In this document: positions 16,453 to 25,103 of the stretch, piece after piece
Layout: the number at the start of each line of letters is the position of its first letter
Numbering within the stretch: position 1 is the stretch's first letter
NCBI RefSeq assembly: GCF_002909445.1
Contig: NZ_PPXC01000015.1
Location: 1-64,000, forward strand
Source of the DNA: Arthrobacter glacialis
GTDB lineage: Bacteria; Actinomycetota; Actinomycetes; Actinomycetales; Micrococcaceae
Length of the DNA stretch: 64,000 bases
Direction of reading: 5' to 3'
The notes under the pieces: model-generated
Told to the model about the DNA's origin: nothing
The model's database searches: none
What the model saw: the letters and a program-made list of their open reading frames with translations, nothing else
Translations under genes and position numbers: made by a program

Positions 16453-17696
16453 TGACTGTGCGTTCCTCCGCGGGCGCATCCACAACCACCATCAACGATG
16501 AGCTCTACGCCCTGTTGCGCCGCTTCCTGTCCCCTTTGCGCCGGGCGCCCTGGTGGCTGAAGGTCACCTTGCTGTATGGGGCGGCCCGGCTGGTTTCCTT
16601 CGCCATCTTGCTGGGCGCCGCCTGGCATGCCGAGGCATCCCCGTGGGGCGGCAAGCAGCCCGACTACCTGACGTTCATCAACCGCTGGGATGCCGGCTGG
16701 TATGAGCGCATCTACGACGGCGGCTACCCCACCACCATTCCAAGGAACGAAGACGGTACGGCACAGCCCAACCAGTGGGCCTTTTATCCCGTCTTCCCCT
16801 TGCTGGCCCGTGCGCTGAGCAACGTGACGGGGCTGGCCTGGGCCCCTGCGGCCGCCGTGGTGGCAACCGTGGCGGGACTGGCAGCCGCCTTGATGATCTA
16901 TGTTTTGTTCAGGCATTTCGCATCGCCCTCAACAGCCCTCTGGGGAGTGGCATTCTTTGCCATGTTCCCGATCTCCCCGGTGCTGCAGGTCCCCTACGCC
17001 GAATCGTTGGGTACGTTTTTCCTGGCCGCCGCGCTGTACCTGCTGATTAAACGCAACTACTGGGCGGCCATGCCGGTGGTGATGCTCATGTGCCTGTCCC
17101 GTCCGGCAGGTGCGCCGTTTGCCGCCGTCGTGGGTATCCATCTGTTGCTCCGGCTCTGGCACCGCAAGACCGATCCCTTCCCGGCCAAGGAAATGCTCAG
17201 CGGGGCACTGCTGGCGTTGGTGAGCCTGGTGATGGCGTTCTCCTGGATTTTCATTGCCTGGTGGTGGACAGGGGACCGGAGTGCCTACACGGACACCGAG
17301 ACCGCCTGGCGCGGCGAAGACCTGGTGCTCTTCAAGCCCTGGTTCGACGCCAGCGTGGACCTAGTTGGCCCGTTCTGGGGCCCTCTGCTGCCGCTGCTGC
17401 TGGTGGCGTTGGCCGCCCTGTTCCTGAATTCGAGGGCCGTGCGGGCCATCGGCGTGGACCTGCGGATTTGGTGCGGCATGTACCTGCTGTACCTCATGGC
17501 CGTGCTGCACCCGCAGTCCAGCACGTTCAGGATGATGCTGCCCCTGTTCCCGCTGGCCCTGGCGGCAGCGTTCATCTCCACCTCCAAGGCCTACCGCTGG
17601 AGTGTCCTGGTCATGTTTGGCGTGCTGCAGATTGTCTGGGTGGTGTGGTTGTGGCAGTTCGCCGCCATCAGCACCGGACAGGCATGGCCGCCGTAA
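16443..17696 (+). CDS. PIG-V-like integral membrane mannosyltransferase
   Basis: A 417-aa membrane protein with about ten helices. The loop after the first helix holds NRWDAGWYERIYDGGY (about 80-95), the signature of the PIG-V family of GT-C dolichol- or polyprenol-phosphate-mannose-dependent mannosyltransferases. A second conserved-looking loop is SRPAGAPFAAVVG. It likely adds mannose to a lipid-linked or surface glycan outside the membrane; donor and acceptor are unknown. The start overlaps tag by 10 bp, and Met 3 or Met 4 are alternatives. Confidence 0.75.
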   Translation: MAMMTVRSSAGASTTTINDELYALLRRFLSPLRRAPWWLKVTLLYGAARLVSFAILLGAAWHAEASPWGGKQPDYLTFINRWDAGWYERIYDGGYPTTIPRNEDGTAQPNQWAFYPVFPLLARALSNVTGLAWAPAAAVVATVAGLAAALMIYVLFRHFASPSTALWGVAFFAMFPISPVLQVPYAESLGTFFLAAALYLLIKRNYWAAMPVVMLMCLSRPAGAPFAAVVGIHLLLRLWHRKTDPFPAKEMLSGALLALVSLVMAFSWIFIAWWWTGDRSAYTDTETAWRGEDLVLFKPWFDASVDLVGPFWGPLLPLLLVALAALFLNSRAVRAIGVDLRIWCGMYLLYLMAVLHPQSSTFRMMLPLFPLALAAAFISTSKAYRWSVLVMFGVLQIVWVVWLWQFAAISTGQAWPP

Positions 17697-17854
17697 AGCA
17701 CTAGGCTTGCAGGTAGCACTTGTCAACAGGGATGGCACCGATTAACACCCCAGTGAGCAAGTGCGGAATAATGATTGTGAGCGATACAACACAAACGCTT
17801 TGCTAGGGAAATCCCAGCAAATGCGGGTTTGTACTACGAAAAGGGGAACTTCTG

Positions 17855-18022
17855 ATGGCTGCCATGAAACCTAGAACCGGCGACGGTCCAATGGAAGTAA
17901 CAAAAGAAGGTCGGAGCTTGATCCTGCGACTGCCGCTGGAAGGTGGCGGACGGCTCGTAGTGGAGATGAACGCAGACGAGGCAGTCAGCCTTAAGGAATG
18001 CCTTGTGGGCGTTACCGAATAG
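17855..18022 (+). CDS. DUF3117 family protein, 55 aa
   Basis: The peptide MAAMKPRTGDGPMEVTKEGR matches the start of the small DUF3117 family found throughout actinobacteria next to tag. AGGGGA stands about 7 nt before the ATG. The remaining residues LPLEGGGRLVVEMNADEA form the conserved core. Function is unknown. It is followed by a clear terminator at 18046-18075 and preceded by a 158-bp gap that should hold its promoter. Confidence 0.9.
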   Translation: MAAMKPRTGDGPMEVTKEGRSLILRLPLEGGGRLVVEMNADEAVSLKECLVGVTE

Positions 18023-18045
18023 TTTTTAGCTCCACTAAGAATTAC

Positions 18046-18075
18046 CCGGCGGGGCAGCGGAAGCTGCCCCGCCGG
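18046..18075. terminator. Perfect 13-bp hairpin between DUF3117 and methyltransferase genes
   Basis: Arms CCGGCGGGGCAGC and its complement flank a GGAA loop, followed by ATTGTTTT on the plus strand. It lies between convergent genes and probably ends both transcripts. Confidence 0.8.
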
Positions 18076-18092
18076 ATTGTTTTAAAGGATTG

Positions 18093-18725
18093 TTAGCGCT
18101 TGACCGCGAGCAGCAGGCCGTCGCCTGTGGGCAGCATGGCGGAGATCAGCGATTCATTCTCGCGGATCGTTTTGCCGACTTTGCGGAGAATTACCGTGCT
18201 GGTTTCCCGTATGGCCGGATCGGAGACACGGTCCTTGTCCAATGCATCATTGATGATCAGCAGGCCCCCTGATTTCAGCAACCGGATGGCTTGGTTCACG
18301 TATTCGGGGAAACTGGGCTTGTCGGCGTCAATAAAAACCAGGTCGTAGGCGCCGTCGGTCAGGCGCGGCAAAACATCCTGGCCACGTCCGGAAATGGTGC
18401 GGGTGCGGTTTGCGGGGGACCCTGATTCGGCAAACGCCTCACGGGCCGCCTTCAAATGGTCAACATCGGGATCAATGGTGGTCAGCACCGCCCGCGGCCC
18501 AAGCCCGCGCAGCAGGGCAACACCTGAGACACCGGCTCCTGTGCCCACCTCAACCACTGTTTGTGCCTTGGAGGTTGCCGCCAGTACCGTCAAGGTGGCC
18601 GCCACGCCGGGGCTGACAGGGAACAAACCCAGCTCGTGCGAGCGTTCGCGGGCGCGTCGCAGGACAATATCTTCCACGGGCAGGCCCTCTGCGTAGGACC
18701 AGCTGGTGGATTTATCGGCACTCAT
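18093..18725 (-). CDS. SAM-dependent O-methyltransferase
   Basis: A 210-aa class I methyltransferase of the catechol/caffeoyl-CoA O-methyltransferase type (like mycobacterial Rv1220c). Motif I is VVEVGTGAGVSGVALL (about 57-72), TTIDPDVDHLKAAREAF holds the acidic residue that binds SAM ribose, and LVFIDADKPSF (about 130-140) the metal-binding Asp region. Substrate is not known. The start ATG at 18725 is preceded by AGGAAAT. It is divergent from sigE, a neighbour also found in M. tuberculosis. Confidence 0.88.
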   Translation of the reverse strand: MSADKSTSWSYAEGLPVEDIVLRRARERSHELGLFPVSPGVAATLTVLAATSKAQTVVEVGTGAGVSGVALLRGLGPRAVLTTIDPDVDHLKAAREAFAESGSPANRTRTISGRGQDVLPRLTDGAYDLVFIDADKPSFPEYVNQAIRLLKSGGLLIINDALDKDRVSDPAIRETSTVILRKVGKTIRENESLISAMLPTGDGLLLAVKR

Positions 18726-18912
18726 GGGTGGTATTTCCTAAACTGTTGCGGTATCTAGCTCTAGCCTACTGCCTAACCCCACGGCACAATCCCCGTAACT
18801 CTTCAGCAAAATGTCAGCTTTGTTTGACACACTGTGGGGACTATCAGGGAAACCTTCCCGTAGCGTAGATTCCCCGCATCAGGGGATGTAGCCAATGAAG
18901 CGAGGTGCAGCG

Positions 18913-19560
18913 ATGAGTTCAGCCACCACCCCCGTGCTCCGTCCCGCTGTTGCAGCCCAGGATCAGACCGGGCCGGCAGCGCACTGGGTTACGCCGTCAT
19001 GGGATGAGGTGGTCACAAATCACTCCGCCAAGGTCTTCCGGCTCGCATACCGCCTGACAGGCAACAAGCACGACGCCGAGGACCTCACCCAGGAAGTTTT
19101 TGTGCGCGTCTTCAAATCCCTGGACAACTTCAAGCCGGGCACCCTCGATGGCTGGCTGCACAGGATCACCACCAACCTCTTCCTTGATACGGCCCGCCGC
19201 AAGCAGCGCATACGCTTCGACACGTTGTCCGATGATGCCGCGGCACGCCTGGCCGGCACGGACCCGGGCCCGGAACGGACCTTCGAGTTCAACAACTTGG
19301 ACAGGGATATTGCCGCCGCACTGGAGGCCCTGCCGCCAGACTTCCGTGCCGCCGTCGTCCTTTGTGACATGGAGGGCCTCTCCTATGACGAGGTGGCGCA
19401 CGCCCTGAACATTAAGTTGGGCACTGTGCGATCGCGCATTCATCGCGGACGGGCCATGCTGCGTGAATCCTTGGCCGACCGTGCGCCCGGCCGCGAGACG
19501 GATGTGCGCCCAACGCGAAAGACCAGATTGTCGCTGCCGCGCATGATGGGGGCACGCTAG
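18913..19560 (+). CDS. sigE: ECF RNA polymerase sigma factor SigE
   Basis: A 215-aa extracytoplasmic-function sigma factor of the envelope-stress group. Region 2 (about 35-100) reads [29 protein letters not shown], region 4 (about 130-190) ends with [25 protein letters not shown]. The start at 18913 is chosen for GAGGTG 5 nt upstream; an ATG at 18895 is possible. The M. tuberculosis order is sigE-rseA-htrA-tatB; here tatB follows directly with no anti-sigma gene in the 111-bp gap, so its control must lie elsewhere. The basic tail ([14 protein letters not shown]) is unusual. Confidence 0.88.
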   Translation: MSSATTPVLRPAVAAQDQTGPAAHWVTPSWDEVVTNHSAKVFRLAYRLTGNKHDAEDLTQEVFVRVFKSLDNFKPGTLDGWLHRITTNLFLDTARRKQRIRFDTLSDDAAARLAGTDPGPERTFEFNNLDRDIAAALEALPPDFRAAVVLCDMEGLSYDEVAHALNIKLGTVRSRIHRGRAMLRESLADRAPGRETDVRPTRKTRLSLPRMMGAR

Positions 19561-19671
19561 AATCATTTCAGCCAAACCCCGGCTGTCCGTCCGCAAATTG
19601 CGAAGCTAAAACTTCCAAGCGTTACCGCTAGGAATCGTTGCTTTCAGTGTTGAGAGGGTAATCTTCCTAAC

Positions 19672-20088
19672 GTGTTTGGTATCAATACCCCTGAGCTGAT
19701 CCTTATTGTCCTCGTGGCAGTTTTGGTGATTGGCCCCACCCGGCTCCCCGGTTACGTGGAGAAGCTGAAGAACCTCATCCGCGAGGTGCGCAAGATGGCT
19801 TCCGGCGCGCGCGAAACCATCAAGGAAGAAGCAGGGGTAGACATTGACGACATCGATTGGAAGAAGCTCGATCCCCGTCAATACGATCCGCGCCGCATTA
19901 TCCGCGAAGCCCTGATTGACGATGACGAACTGGATCAGCTCAAGTCGCTCAAGACAGCCCCCTCCGCAGCCCTGGCGGCCATGTTGGGCAAGGACAGCGA
20001 CAGCAAGGTTTATCCGGCCGCAGATGAGCCGGTAATTGAACGCCTGGCCGCAGACCAGCTTGCCCCGTTCGACGTCGAAGCCACCTGA
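19672..20088 (+). CDS. tatB: Sec-independent protein translocase TatB
   Basis: A 138-aa protein with the TatA/B layout: one N-terminal helix (TPELILIVLVAVLVIGPTRLPGY, about 6-28), then an amphipathic charged helix (EKLKNLIREVRKMASGARETIKEEAG) and an acidic tail. The GPTRLPGY hinge and position next to sigE and mrp favour TatB over TatA. It forms the Tat receptor with TatC, which is not in this window. The GTG start is 7 nt after TAATCT (19659-19664), indicating leaderless translation and a promoter of its own. Confidence 0.85.
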   Translation: MFGINTPELILIVLVAVLVIGPTRLPGYVEKLKNLIREVRKMASGARETIKEEAGVDIDDIDWKKLDPRQYDPRRIIREALIDDDELDQLKSLKTAPSAALAAMLGKDSDSKVYPAADEPVIERLAADQLAPFDVEAT

Positions 20089-20114
20089 CGCTCGCTCATT
20101 TGCGGGGCGTTGAG

Positions 20115-20151
20115 CGCAAACGCTCGCTCACTTGGTGAGCGAGCGTTTGCG
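20115..20151. terminator. Perfect 16-bp hairpin between tatB and mrp
   Basis: Arms 20115-20130 and 20136-20151 are exact complements around CTTGG. A near copy of the arm (CGCTCGCTCA) also occurs just after the tatB stop. Convergent genes flank it; it likely ends both transcripts. Confidence 0.7.
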
Positions 20152-20160
20152 TTGCCGGGG

Positions 20161-21291
20161 CTAGGAGCGCGGGGTGACGCCCAGGTTCATCCCGGCCAAG
20201 CCCCGGGGACGCACGGACAGCCCGTGGGCAATGCCCAGCAAAACCTGCGCTGCCGGAGATTCGGGATCGGCCAGCACAATGGGCATTCCCGCATCGCCGC
20301 CCTCGCGCAGCGCCACATCCAAGGGGATCTGGCCCAACAACTCCACGCTGGTGTTCATGCTCTGGCTCAGGCGCTTGGCGAGGATCTCCCCGCCGCCGGA
20401 ACCAAACAATTCCATGGTGCTGCCGTCGGGCAGCGTCAAAAATGACATGTTCTCAATAACCCCGGCGACTTTCTGGCCTGTCTGCACGGCGATGGCTCCG
20501 GCCCGCTCGGCCACATCCGCCGCGGCCGCCTGGGGTGTTGTCACCACGAGGATCTCCGCCTTGGGCAGCAGCTGGGCCACCGAAATGGCCACATCTCCTG
20601 TACCCGGTGGCAGATCCAGCAGCAAAACATCCAGGTCGCCAAAGTAAACGTCGCCCAGGAACTGCTCCAGGGCCCGGTGCAGCATGGGCCCGCGCCAGGC
20701 AACGGGCTGATTTCCGGCCACAAACATGCCAATGGAAATGACCTTCACGCCATAGGCAACGGGCGGCAGAATCATCTCATCCACGCGCGTGGGACTCTGG
20801 GTGATGCCCATCAAGCCGGGCACGGAGAAGCCGTAAATGTCAGCATCAACGATGCCCACGCGCAGCCCTTTGGCCGCAAGAGCACACGCCAAGTTCACCG
20901 TGACCGAGGATTTGCCCACCCCGCCCTTGCCGCTGGCCACCGCATAAATGCGCGTCAGCGACGTTTCGGAGTTGAAGGGAATGCCGCGCTCGGGATTGCT
21001 GCCCTTGAGCTTTTCCTTGAGTTCGGCACGCTGTTCTGCCGTCATGACAGTCAGCTCCACGGACACGTGTGTGACGCCGTCGAGGGTCTTCAACGCCTCC
21101 GTGGCGTCATGGGTGATGGTTTCGCGCAGTGGACAACCAGCCACCGTGAGCCGGACGACGGCGCGCACCTGGCCGCCGTCGAACGCCTCCACCGACTCGA
21201 CCATGCCCAGCTCCGTGATGGGGCGGCGCAGCTCCGGGTCGATGACCGTGGCGAGCGCGGCTAGAAGGTCAGGGTGGGACGGGGTGTTCAT
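20161..21291 (-). CDS. mrp: Mrp/ApbC-type P-loop iron-sulfur carrier ATPase
   Basis: A 376-aa protein. The N-terminal 100 residues form a MIP18/DUF59 domain (VIDPELRRPITELGMVESV). The ATPase part starts with YAVASGKGGVGKSSVTVNLA (about 116-135), the deviant Walker A of the Mrp/NBP35 family, and contains VDADIYGFSVPGLMG and LLLDLPPGTGD. The family carries or assembles Fe-S clusters. The usual CxxC is not evident, as in several actinobacterial Mrp proteins with a domain of this kind. It is followed upstream by DUF1003 and MgtE-N genes in a minus-strand cluster. Confidence 0.88.
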   Translation of the reverse strand: MNTPSHPDLLAALATVIDPELRRPITELGMVESVEAFDGGQVRAVVRLTVAGCPLRETITHDATEALKTLDGVTHVSVELTVMTAEQRAELKEKLKGSNPERGIPFNSETSLTRIYAVASGKGGVGKSSVTVNLACALAAKGLRVGIVDADIYGFSVPGLMGITQSPTRVDEMILPPVAYGVKVISIGMFVAGNQPVAWRGPMLHRALEQFLGDVYFGDLDVLLLDLPPGTGDVAISVAQLLPKAEILVVTTPQAAAADVAERAGAIAVQTGQKVAGVIENMSFLTLPDGSTMELFGSGGGEILAKRLSQSMNTSVELLGQIPLDVALREGGDAGMPIVLADPESPAAQVLLGIAHGLSVRPRGLAGMNLGVTPRS

Positions 21292-21303
21292 GCTGGGGTG
21301 GCC

Positions 21304-21927
21304 TTAGGAGTTGGTGGTGGGCTTGGGGGCGGCTGTTTTGGCGGTTTTCGCAGCCTTGGGTGTCTTGACGGTTTTGATGGCGTTGGTGGCAGGATTGCGC
21401 TGGCTGTTGCGGGAATCCTTGACGTCATCGTCCTCATCCTGGAGGGCAATGAGTTCCTCCAGAAGGCTGCGCAGCTCGGAGCGGACAAAGTCGCGGGTGG
21501 CCACTTCACGCAGGGAAATGCGCAGGGCCGCAACTTCCCGGGTCAGGTACTCGGTGTCGGCAAGGTTGCGCTCGTTGCGGGAACGGTCCTGCTCAATCTG
21601 GACCCGGTCCCTGTCATCCTGCCGGTTCTGCGCCAACAGGATCAGGGGTGCCGCGTAGGACGCCTGGGTGGAGAAGAACAGGTTGAGCAAGATGAACGGG
21701 TACGGGTCCCACTGCAGCCCGAACAAGCCAATCACATTGAGCGCAATCCAGCAGATGACAAAAACGGTCATGTACAGCAGAAAGTTGGCCGTGCCCATGT
21801 AGCGGGCAAAACGCTCGGCGAAACGGCCAAAGAAGTCCGGATCGCTGGTCAGATTGGGCAGAAGCCGGGATTTGAGCTCCATGGGGGTGTCGAGGCCGCC
21901 ACCCTTGGCATGATGCCGTTCAGCCAA
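21304..21927 (-). CDS. DUF1003 membrane protein
   Basis: A 207-aa protein with two membrane helices (about 46-67 and 76-98, LLYMTVFVICWIALNVIGLFG and PFILLNLFFSTQASYAAPLIL), the DUF1003 core, followed by a coiled, Arg/Glu-rich helix (RQDDRDRVQIEQDRSRNERNLADTEYL) and a Lys/Thr/Ala tail. The function of DUF1003 is unknown. It overlaps the upstream magnesium-transporter-like gene by 8 bp, implying co-expression. Confidence 0.8.
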   Translation of the reverse strand: MAERHHAKGGGLDTPMELKSRLLPNLTSDPDFFGRFAERFARYMGTANFLLYMTVFVICWIALNVIGLFGLQWDPYPFILLNLFFSTQASYAAPLILLAQNRQDDRDRVQIEQDRSRNERNLADTEYLTREVAALRISLREVATRDFVRSELRSLLEELIALQDEDDDVKDSRNSQRNPATNAIKTVKTPKAAKTAKTAAPKPTTNS

Positions 21928-23203
21928 TGCGGCCTCCTAATTTCCGGGCGGGAACGCCGTCGTCGTGGTTGCGCCAGTCTTCCGGCAGGAGGTGGTCAAG
22001 AAGGTCATCCACCGTCACAGCACCCACCAGGCGGCCCTCCTTGCTGACCACCGGGAGTGAGTTCAAGTTGTAGGAGGCCATGATGTGGCTGACCACACTG
22101 ATGTCATCCTGGTCGGAGACCGGCTCCAAATTCTTGTCAACGATGGTGCCCAGCTGCTCCGGTGGTGCACTGCGGAGCAGTTGCTGGATGTGAACAACAC
22201 CCAGGAAGCGGCCCGTGGGGGTCTCCAACGGAGGCCGGCAAATAAAGATCGCCGAGGCCAACGCGGGGGACAAGTCTTCGCTGCGGACATGGGCCAGTGC
22301 CTCCGCCACCGTGGCTTCCGGGGGCAGGATCACGGGCACTGGGGTCATGAGAGCGCCCGCTGTGCCTTCGGCGTACTGGAGCAGGCGGCGCACGTCCTTG
22401 GCCTCCTCAGGTTCCATCAGGAGCAGCAGCTCTTCGGCTTTAGCCTGGGGGAGATCTGCCAGGAGGTCGGCGGCGTCGTCGGGATCCATTTCCTCCAGCA
22501 CGTCGGCGGCGCGCTCATTGTCCAAGGCGGAGAGCAGAGTGACCTGGTCGTCCTCGGGGAGCTCTGACATGATGTCGGCCAAGCGCTCATCCTGGAGCTC
22601 GCTGGCCACCTCCACGCGACGTTTGTCGCTCATCTCCTGAAGGGCGTCGGCAAAGTCGGAGGGCTTGAGGTCCTCATGGGTGGCCACAAAGAAGGTGGCG
22701 CTTTGCGGTTCGGCGACGTCGTCCGTGTGGGCCTCGGACCAGTCGATCAGCATGGTGTGCCCGCGGCGAAGCCCACGCAGCCGTGACGTGGAGGAGCCCC
22801 TGCGCACAAAGAGCTTGGTCACGAGCCAGTCACCATTGCGTTGCTTGTCCATGGCGATGTCTTCAATGACGGCGAACCCGGATCCATCGGTCAGCGTCAC
22901 TTTGCGGTCAAATATCCCACCCACCACCAGCTGTTCAGCGCCGCGTTGTTCAAAACGGCGCAGATTGACCAGTCCCGTGCAGATGATTTGTGACTGGTCC
23001 ATGGACGTTAGGCGGGTCATGGGGACAAAGACGCGCTTCTTGCCCGGCACTTCCACGACGATGCCCACCGCGTGCGGGGCTGTCGTTTGGCTGCCGCCCA
23101 GAACCACCACATCACGCAACTTTCCGAGTCTGTCCCCGAGAGGGTCAAAGACGTCCAAGCCCAGGAGTCGGGCGACAAAGATGCGCGTAGGTTGAGTGCT
23201 CAC
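21920..23203 (-). CDS. Soluble MgtE-N / CBS-domain protein with N-terminal PRC-barrel-like region
   Basis: A 427-aa protein made of the cytosolic parts of an MgtE magnesium channel without its membrane domain. The first 170 residues look like two PRC-barrel-type repeats (VFDPLGDRLGKLRDVVVL). About 180-290 is the MgtE-N superhelix with DPDDAADLLADLPQAKAEELLLLMEPEEAKDVRRLLQY, and about 295-415 are two CBS domains. It ends at residue 427 without the five-helix pore. It may sense Mg2+ or adenosine nucleotides and act on the co-transcribed two-helix DUF1003 protein. It is often annotated magnesium transporter, which the sequence does not support on its own. Confidence 0.8.
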   Translation of the reverse strand: MSTQPTRIFVARLLGLDVFDPLGDRLGKLRDVVVLGGSQTTAPHAVGIVVEVPGKKRVFVPMTRLTSMDQSQIICTGLVNLRRFEQRGAEQLVVGGIFDRKVTLTDGSGFAVIEDIAMDKQRNGDWLVTKLFVRRGSSTSRLRGLRRGHTMLIDWSEAHTDDVAEPQSATFFVATHEDLKPSDFADALQEMSDKRRVEVASELQDERLADIMSELPEDDQVTLLSALDNERAADVLEEMDPDDAADLLADLPQAKAEELLLLMEPEEAKDVRRLLQYAEGTAGALMTPVPVILPPEATVAEALAHVRSEDLSPALASAIFICRPPLETPTGRFLGVVHIQQLLRSAPPEQLGTIVDKNLEPVSDQDDISVVSHIMASYNLNSLPVVSKEGRLVGAVTVDDLLDHLLPEDWRNHDDGVPARKLGGRIG

Positions 23204-23362
23204 AGATACAGGCTACTTCCCCTGCCCAGTATTGACCCAAACTTTGGCGCCGTTGCCCATTGGCTGCGCCGCTGTTTTGGGGCGCTGGAATGCGGCTCTG
23301 CCATGAGTTCATCATTTCACTGCCAGCGATACTCCAGCCAACGTGCAGGAACATGGTGAAGA

Positions 23363-24205
23363 ATGGGGAGTATGGCAAACCTCTTTGGACGCACCACACC
23401 CTTGGACGAGGCCCGTATTGTCCCTACGGGAGAAACAATCGGTTCTTACACTTCCTACTTGGATGCGCAAAAGGCGGTTGATTACCTGGCAGATGAGAAG
23501 TTCCCGGTCCGGCACGTGTCCATTGTGGGCAACGACCTGAAAATGGTTGAACGTGTCACTGGCAAGCTCAGCTACCCCCGCGTTGCCCTCTCAGGCGCCA
23601 TGACTGGTGCCTGGTTCGGCTTGTTCATTGGGGTCATGCTCTCCTTCTTCGATTCCAGCAGCAACGCCGGCGCTCCCTACATCAACGTGTTTACAGCAGT
23701 GTTGATGGGTGCCGCATTCTGGATGTTGTTTGCGATCATTGGATACGCAGCCCAGCGCGGCAAGCGCGACTTCACCTCCACCAACCAGGTGCTGGCCTCC
23801 AGTTACGACGTTATTGTCACCTCGGATGTCGCCCAGGATGCGCGCCGCCTCCTGGCCCAGCTGCCCATGAACTCCAACGCCCCGCGTCCGGTCCAAGGAC
23901 AGGGCTTCCAGGATAAGGGGCAGGGGTACCGCCCGCCGGTGCAGCCGCCCAGCTCTGCCGGACCCGCACCCACGCGCCCCGAGGGCTGGCATGACCCCTA
24001 TGGTGCATCTGCTTCCCCAGACGATGCAGCGCAGGGCGAAGAAAGCCACGACCGCCCCGGTCAGGCACCCTTGGACGGGCCCCGCCGCGGAGAGTTCCCC
24101 GATCTTCCCGATGGCCGCCCGCAGTACGGGATCCGTGTGAACACCCCGGCTCCCGCGCCGGCGGAACCAAACACGCCGACTGCCCCGGAGAACCCGGAAA
24201 AGTAG
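23363..24205 (+). CDS. General stress protein 17M-like domain membrane protein
   Basis: A 280-aa protein. The N-terminal 60 residues (TIGSYTSYLDAQKAVDYLADEKFPVRHVSIVG) match the general-stress-protein 17M fold. Two helices follow (about 78-96 and 106-126), then an Arg-rich cytosolic part and a long Pro-rich disordered tail (about 165-280). The function is unknown. The ATG at 23363 is used; an ATG at 23372 is an alternative and neither has a well-spaced RBS. It is divergent from the MgtE-N gene. Confidence 0.7.
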   Translation: MGSMANLFGRTTPLDEARIVPTGETIGSYTSYLDAQKAVDYLADEKFPVRHVSIVGNDLKMVERVTGKLSYPRVALSGAMTGAWFGLFIGVMLSFFDSSSNAGAPYINVFTAVLMGAAFWMLFAIIGYAAQRGKRDFTSTNQVLASSYDVIVTSDVAQDARRLLAQLPMNSNAPRPVQGQGFQDKGQGYRPPVQPPSSAGPAPTRPEGWHDPYGASASPDDAAQGEESHDRPGQAPLDGPRRGEFPDLPDGRPQYGIRVNTPAPAPAEPNTPTAPENPEK

Positions 24206-24217
24206 TTCACGGGCCAG

Positions 24218-24283
24218 AAATGCCGCCGTTCCCGCAAATTGCCGCCGATACACCTGCGGCAATTTGCGGGAACGGCGGCATTT
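24218..24283. repeat. Perfect 28-bp inverted repeat, 10-nt loop
   Basis: Arms 24218-24245 and 24256-24283 are exact reverse complements. The hairpin lies 12 bp after the stop of the gene at 23363 and upstream of the operator region at 24303-24346. It probably terminates the upstream gene. A T run follows on the plus strand (ATTTTCC). Confidence 0.75.
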
Positions 24284-24302
24284 TCCGTCTGGCGGGGCGG
24301 TG

Positions 24303-24346
24303 TTGACTTTCCGGTGTGGAAAATGATTGACTTTCCACTATGGAAA
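24303..24346. promoter_or_regulatory. Twin operator: two 24-bp direct repeats, each TTTCC-N5-GGAAA
   Basis: TTGACTTTCC occurs at 24303 and 24327, exactly 24 bp apart, and each copy continues into an inverted repeat TTTCC-N5-GGAAA (24308-24322 and 24332-24346). The second inverted repeat contains the ATG at 24340. A dimeric regulator bound here would block initiation. The winged-helix gene at 24792 in the same operon is the obvious candidate. Confidence 0.6.
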
Positions 24347-24795
24347 ACCAATCGACATACGATGCCCGGAATGCTTTGGCCGCCATTGACGATGCACGCT
24401 CACATGCTGCCGACCGGCTGGTGACTCCGTGGTGGTACCACCCGGTGCTAGGCCTGCTTGCCGCCGTATTTGTCGTTGCCTACACGATCGGCGGCCCCGT
24501 GGCCATGATCAGTGTGGCCGTCGTGTATTTCCTTGGTCTTGGCGTCCTCATGGGGGCCTACAAGGAGAAGACTGGTGTGTGGATCAACGGTCTCAAGGCG
24601 GGAAAGGCCAGCTGGTGGACGGTTCCCCTGGTGCTGATCATGATTCTGTGCGCGGGCGGGGCATACTATTTTCATGCTGAGAAGGGGATTGATTGGCCCG
24701 CATGGGTGGCCGGGGCAATCGTCTTTGTTGCCGTCAATTTTTTCGGCCGGCGATTCGATGAGGCACTGCGTGCGCAACTGCGGAGCAAGCCGTGA
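24340..24795 (+). CDS. Membrane protein, four helices, 151 aa
   Basis: A 151-aa protein with four hydrophobic segments (about 34-52, 54-72, 92-108 and 118-136) and short loops. No conserved motif is recognised. The start codon lies inside the second operator half (24332-24346). It overlaps the following winged-helix regulator by 4 nt (GTGA), so both are translated together. Actinobacterial two-gene units of a small membrane protein and a PadR/MarR-like regulator are common, usually of unknown function. Confidence 0.7.
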   Translation: MENQSTYDARNALAAIDDARSHAADRLVTPWWYHPVLGLLAAVFVVAYTIGGPVAMISVAVVYFLGLGVLMGAYKEKTGVWINGLKAGKASWWTVPLVLIMILCAGGAYYFHAEKGIDWPAWVAGAIVFVAVNFFGRRFDEALRAQLRSKP

Positions 24796-25076
24796 CGCCA
24801 GGGCTGAACGAGGTCATCCACGCGCCGAACAGGCTGCGCATCTGCGCCTTTCTCAGCACGCTTGACCAGGCAGAATTTGCCACGCTGAGGGACATGTTGG
24901 GCGTGGCCGATTCCGTGGCCAGCAAGCAGCTCAAGGTTCTGGAAGACGCGGGCTACGTGAAGTTGAGCAAGCCGACAGGGAAGGGCCGCGTCAAAACGTG
25001 GGCTTCGCTCACCCCCGATGGAAAACGAGCCTATGAGGAACACGTGGCGGCGCTCAAGGCGCTGATCGCCGGCTGA
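24792..25076 (+). CDS. Winged-helix transcriptional regulator, 94 aa
   Basis: A compact DNA-binding protein of 94 residues. The fold is a winged helix of the ArsR/MarR-like group (domain with HAPNRLRICAFLSTLDQAEFATLRDMLGVADSVASKQLKVLEDAGYVKLSK, where VADSVASKQLKVLE is the recognition helix and the wing follows). No ligand-binding cysteines are seen. GTG start overlaps the membrane-protein stop. It probably represses its own operon through the twin TTTCC-N5-GGAAA sites at 24303-24346. Confidence 0.82.
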   Translation: MTPGLNEVIHAPNRLRICAFLSTLDQAEFATLRDMLGVADSVASKQLKVLEDAGYVKLSKPTGKGRVKTWASLTPDGKRAYEEHVAALKALIAG

Positions 25077-25103
25077 GCCAAGTGCCGCCGTCGTCCACTT
25101 AAA

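Noticed and set aside
24303-24346. Possible CRISPR-like direct repeats
   Set aside because: Only two copies, each with an internal inverted repeat; they are operators, not a repeat-spacer array.
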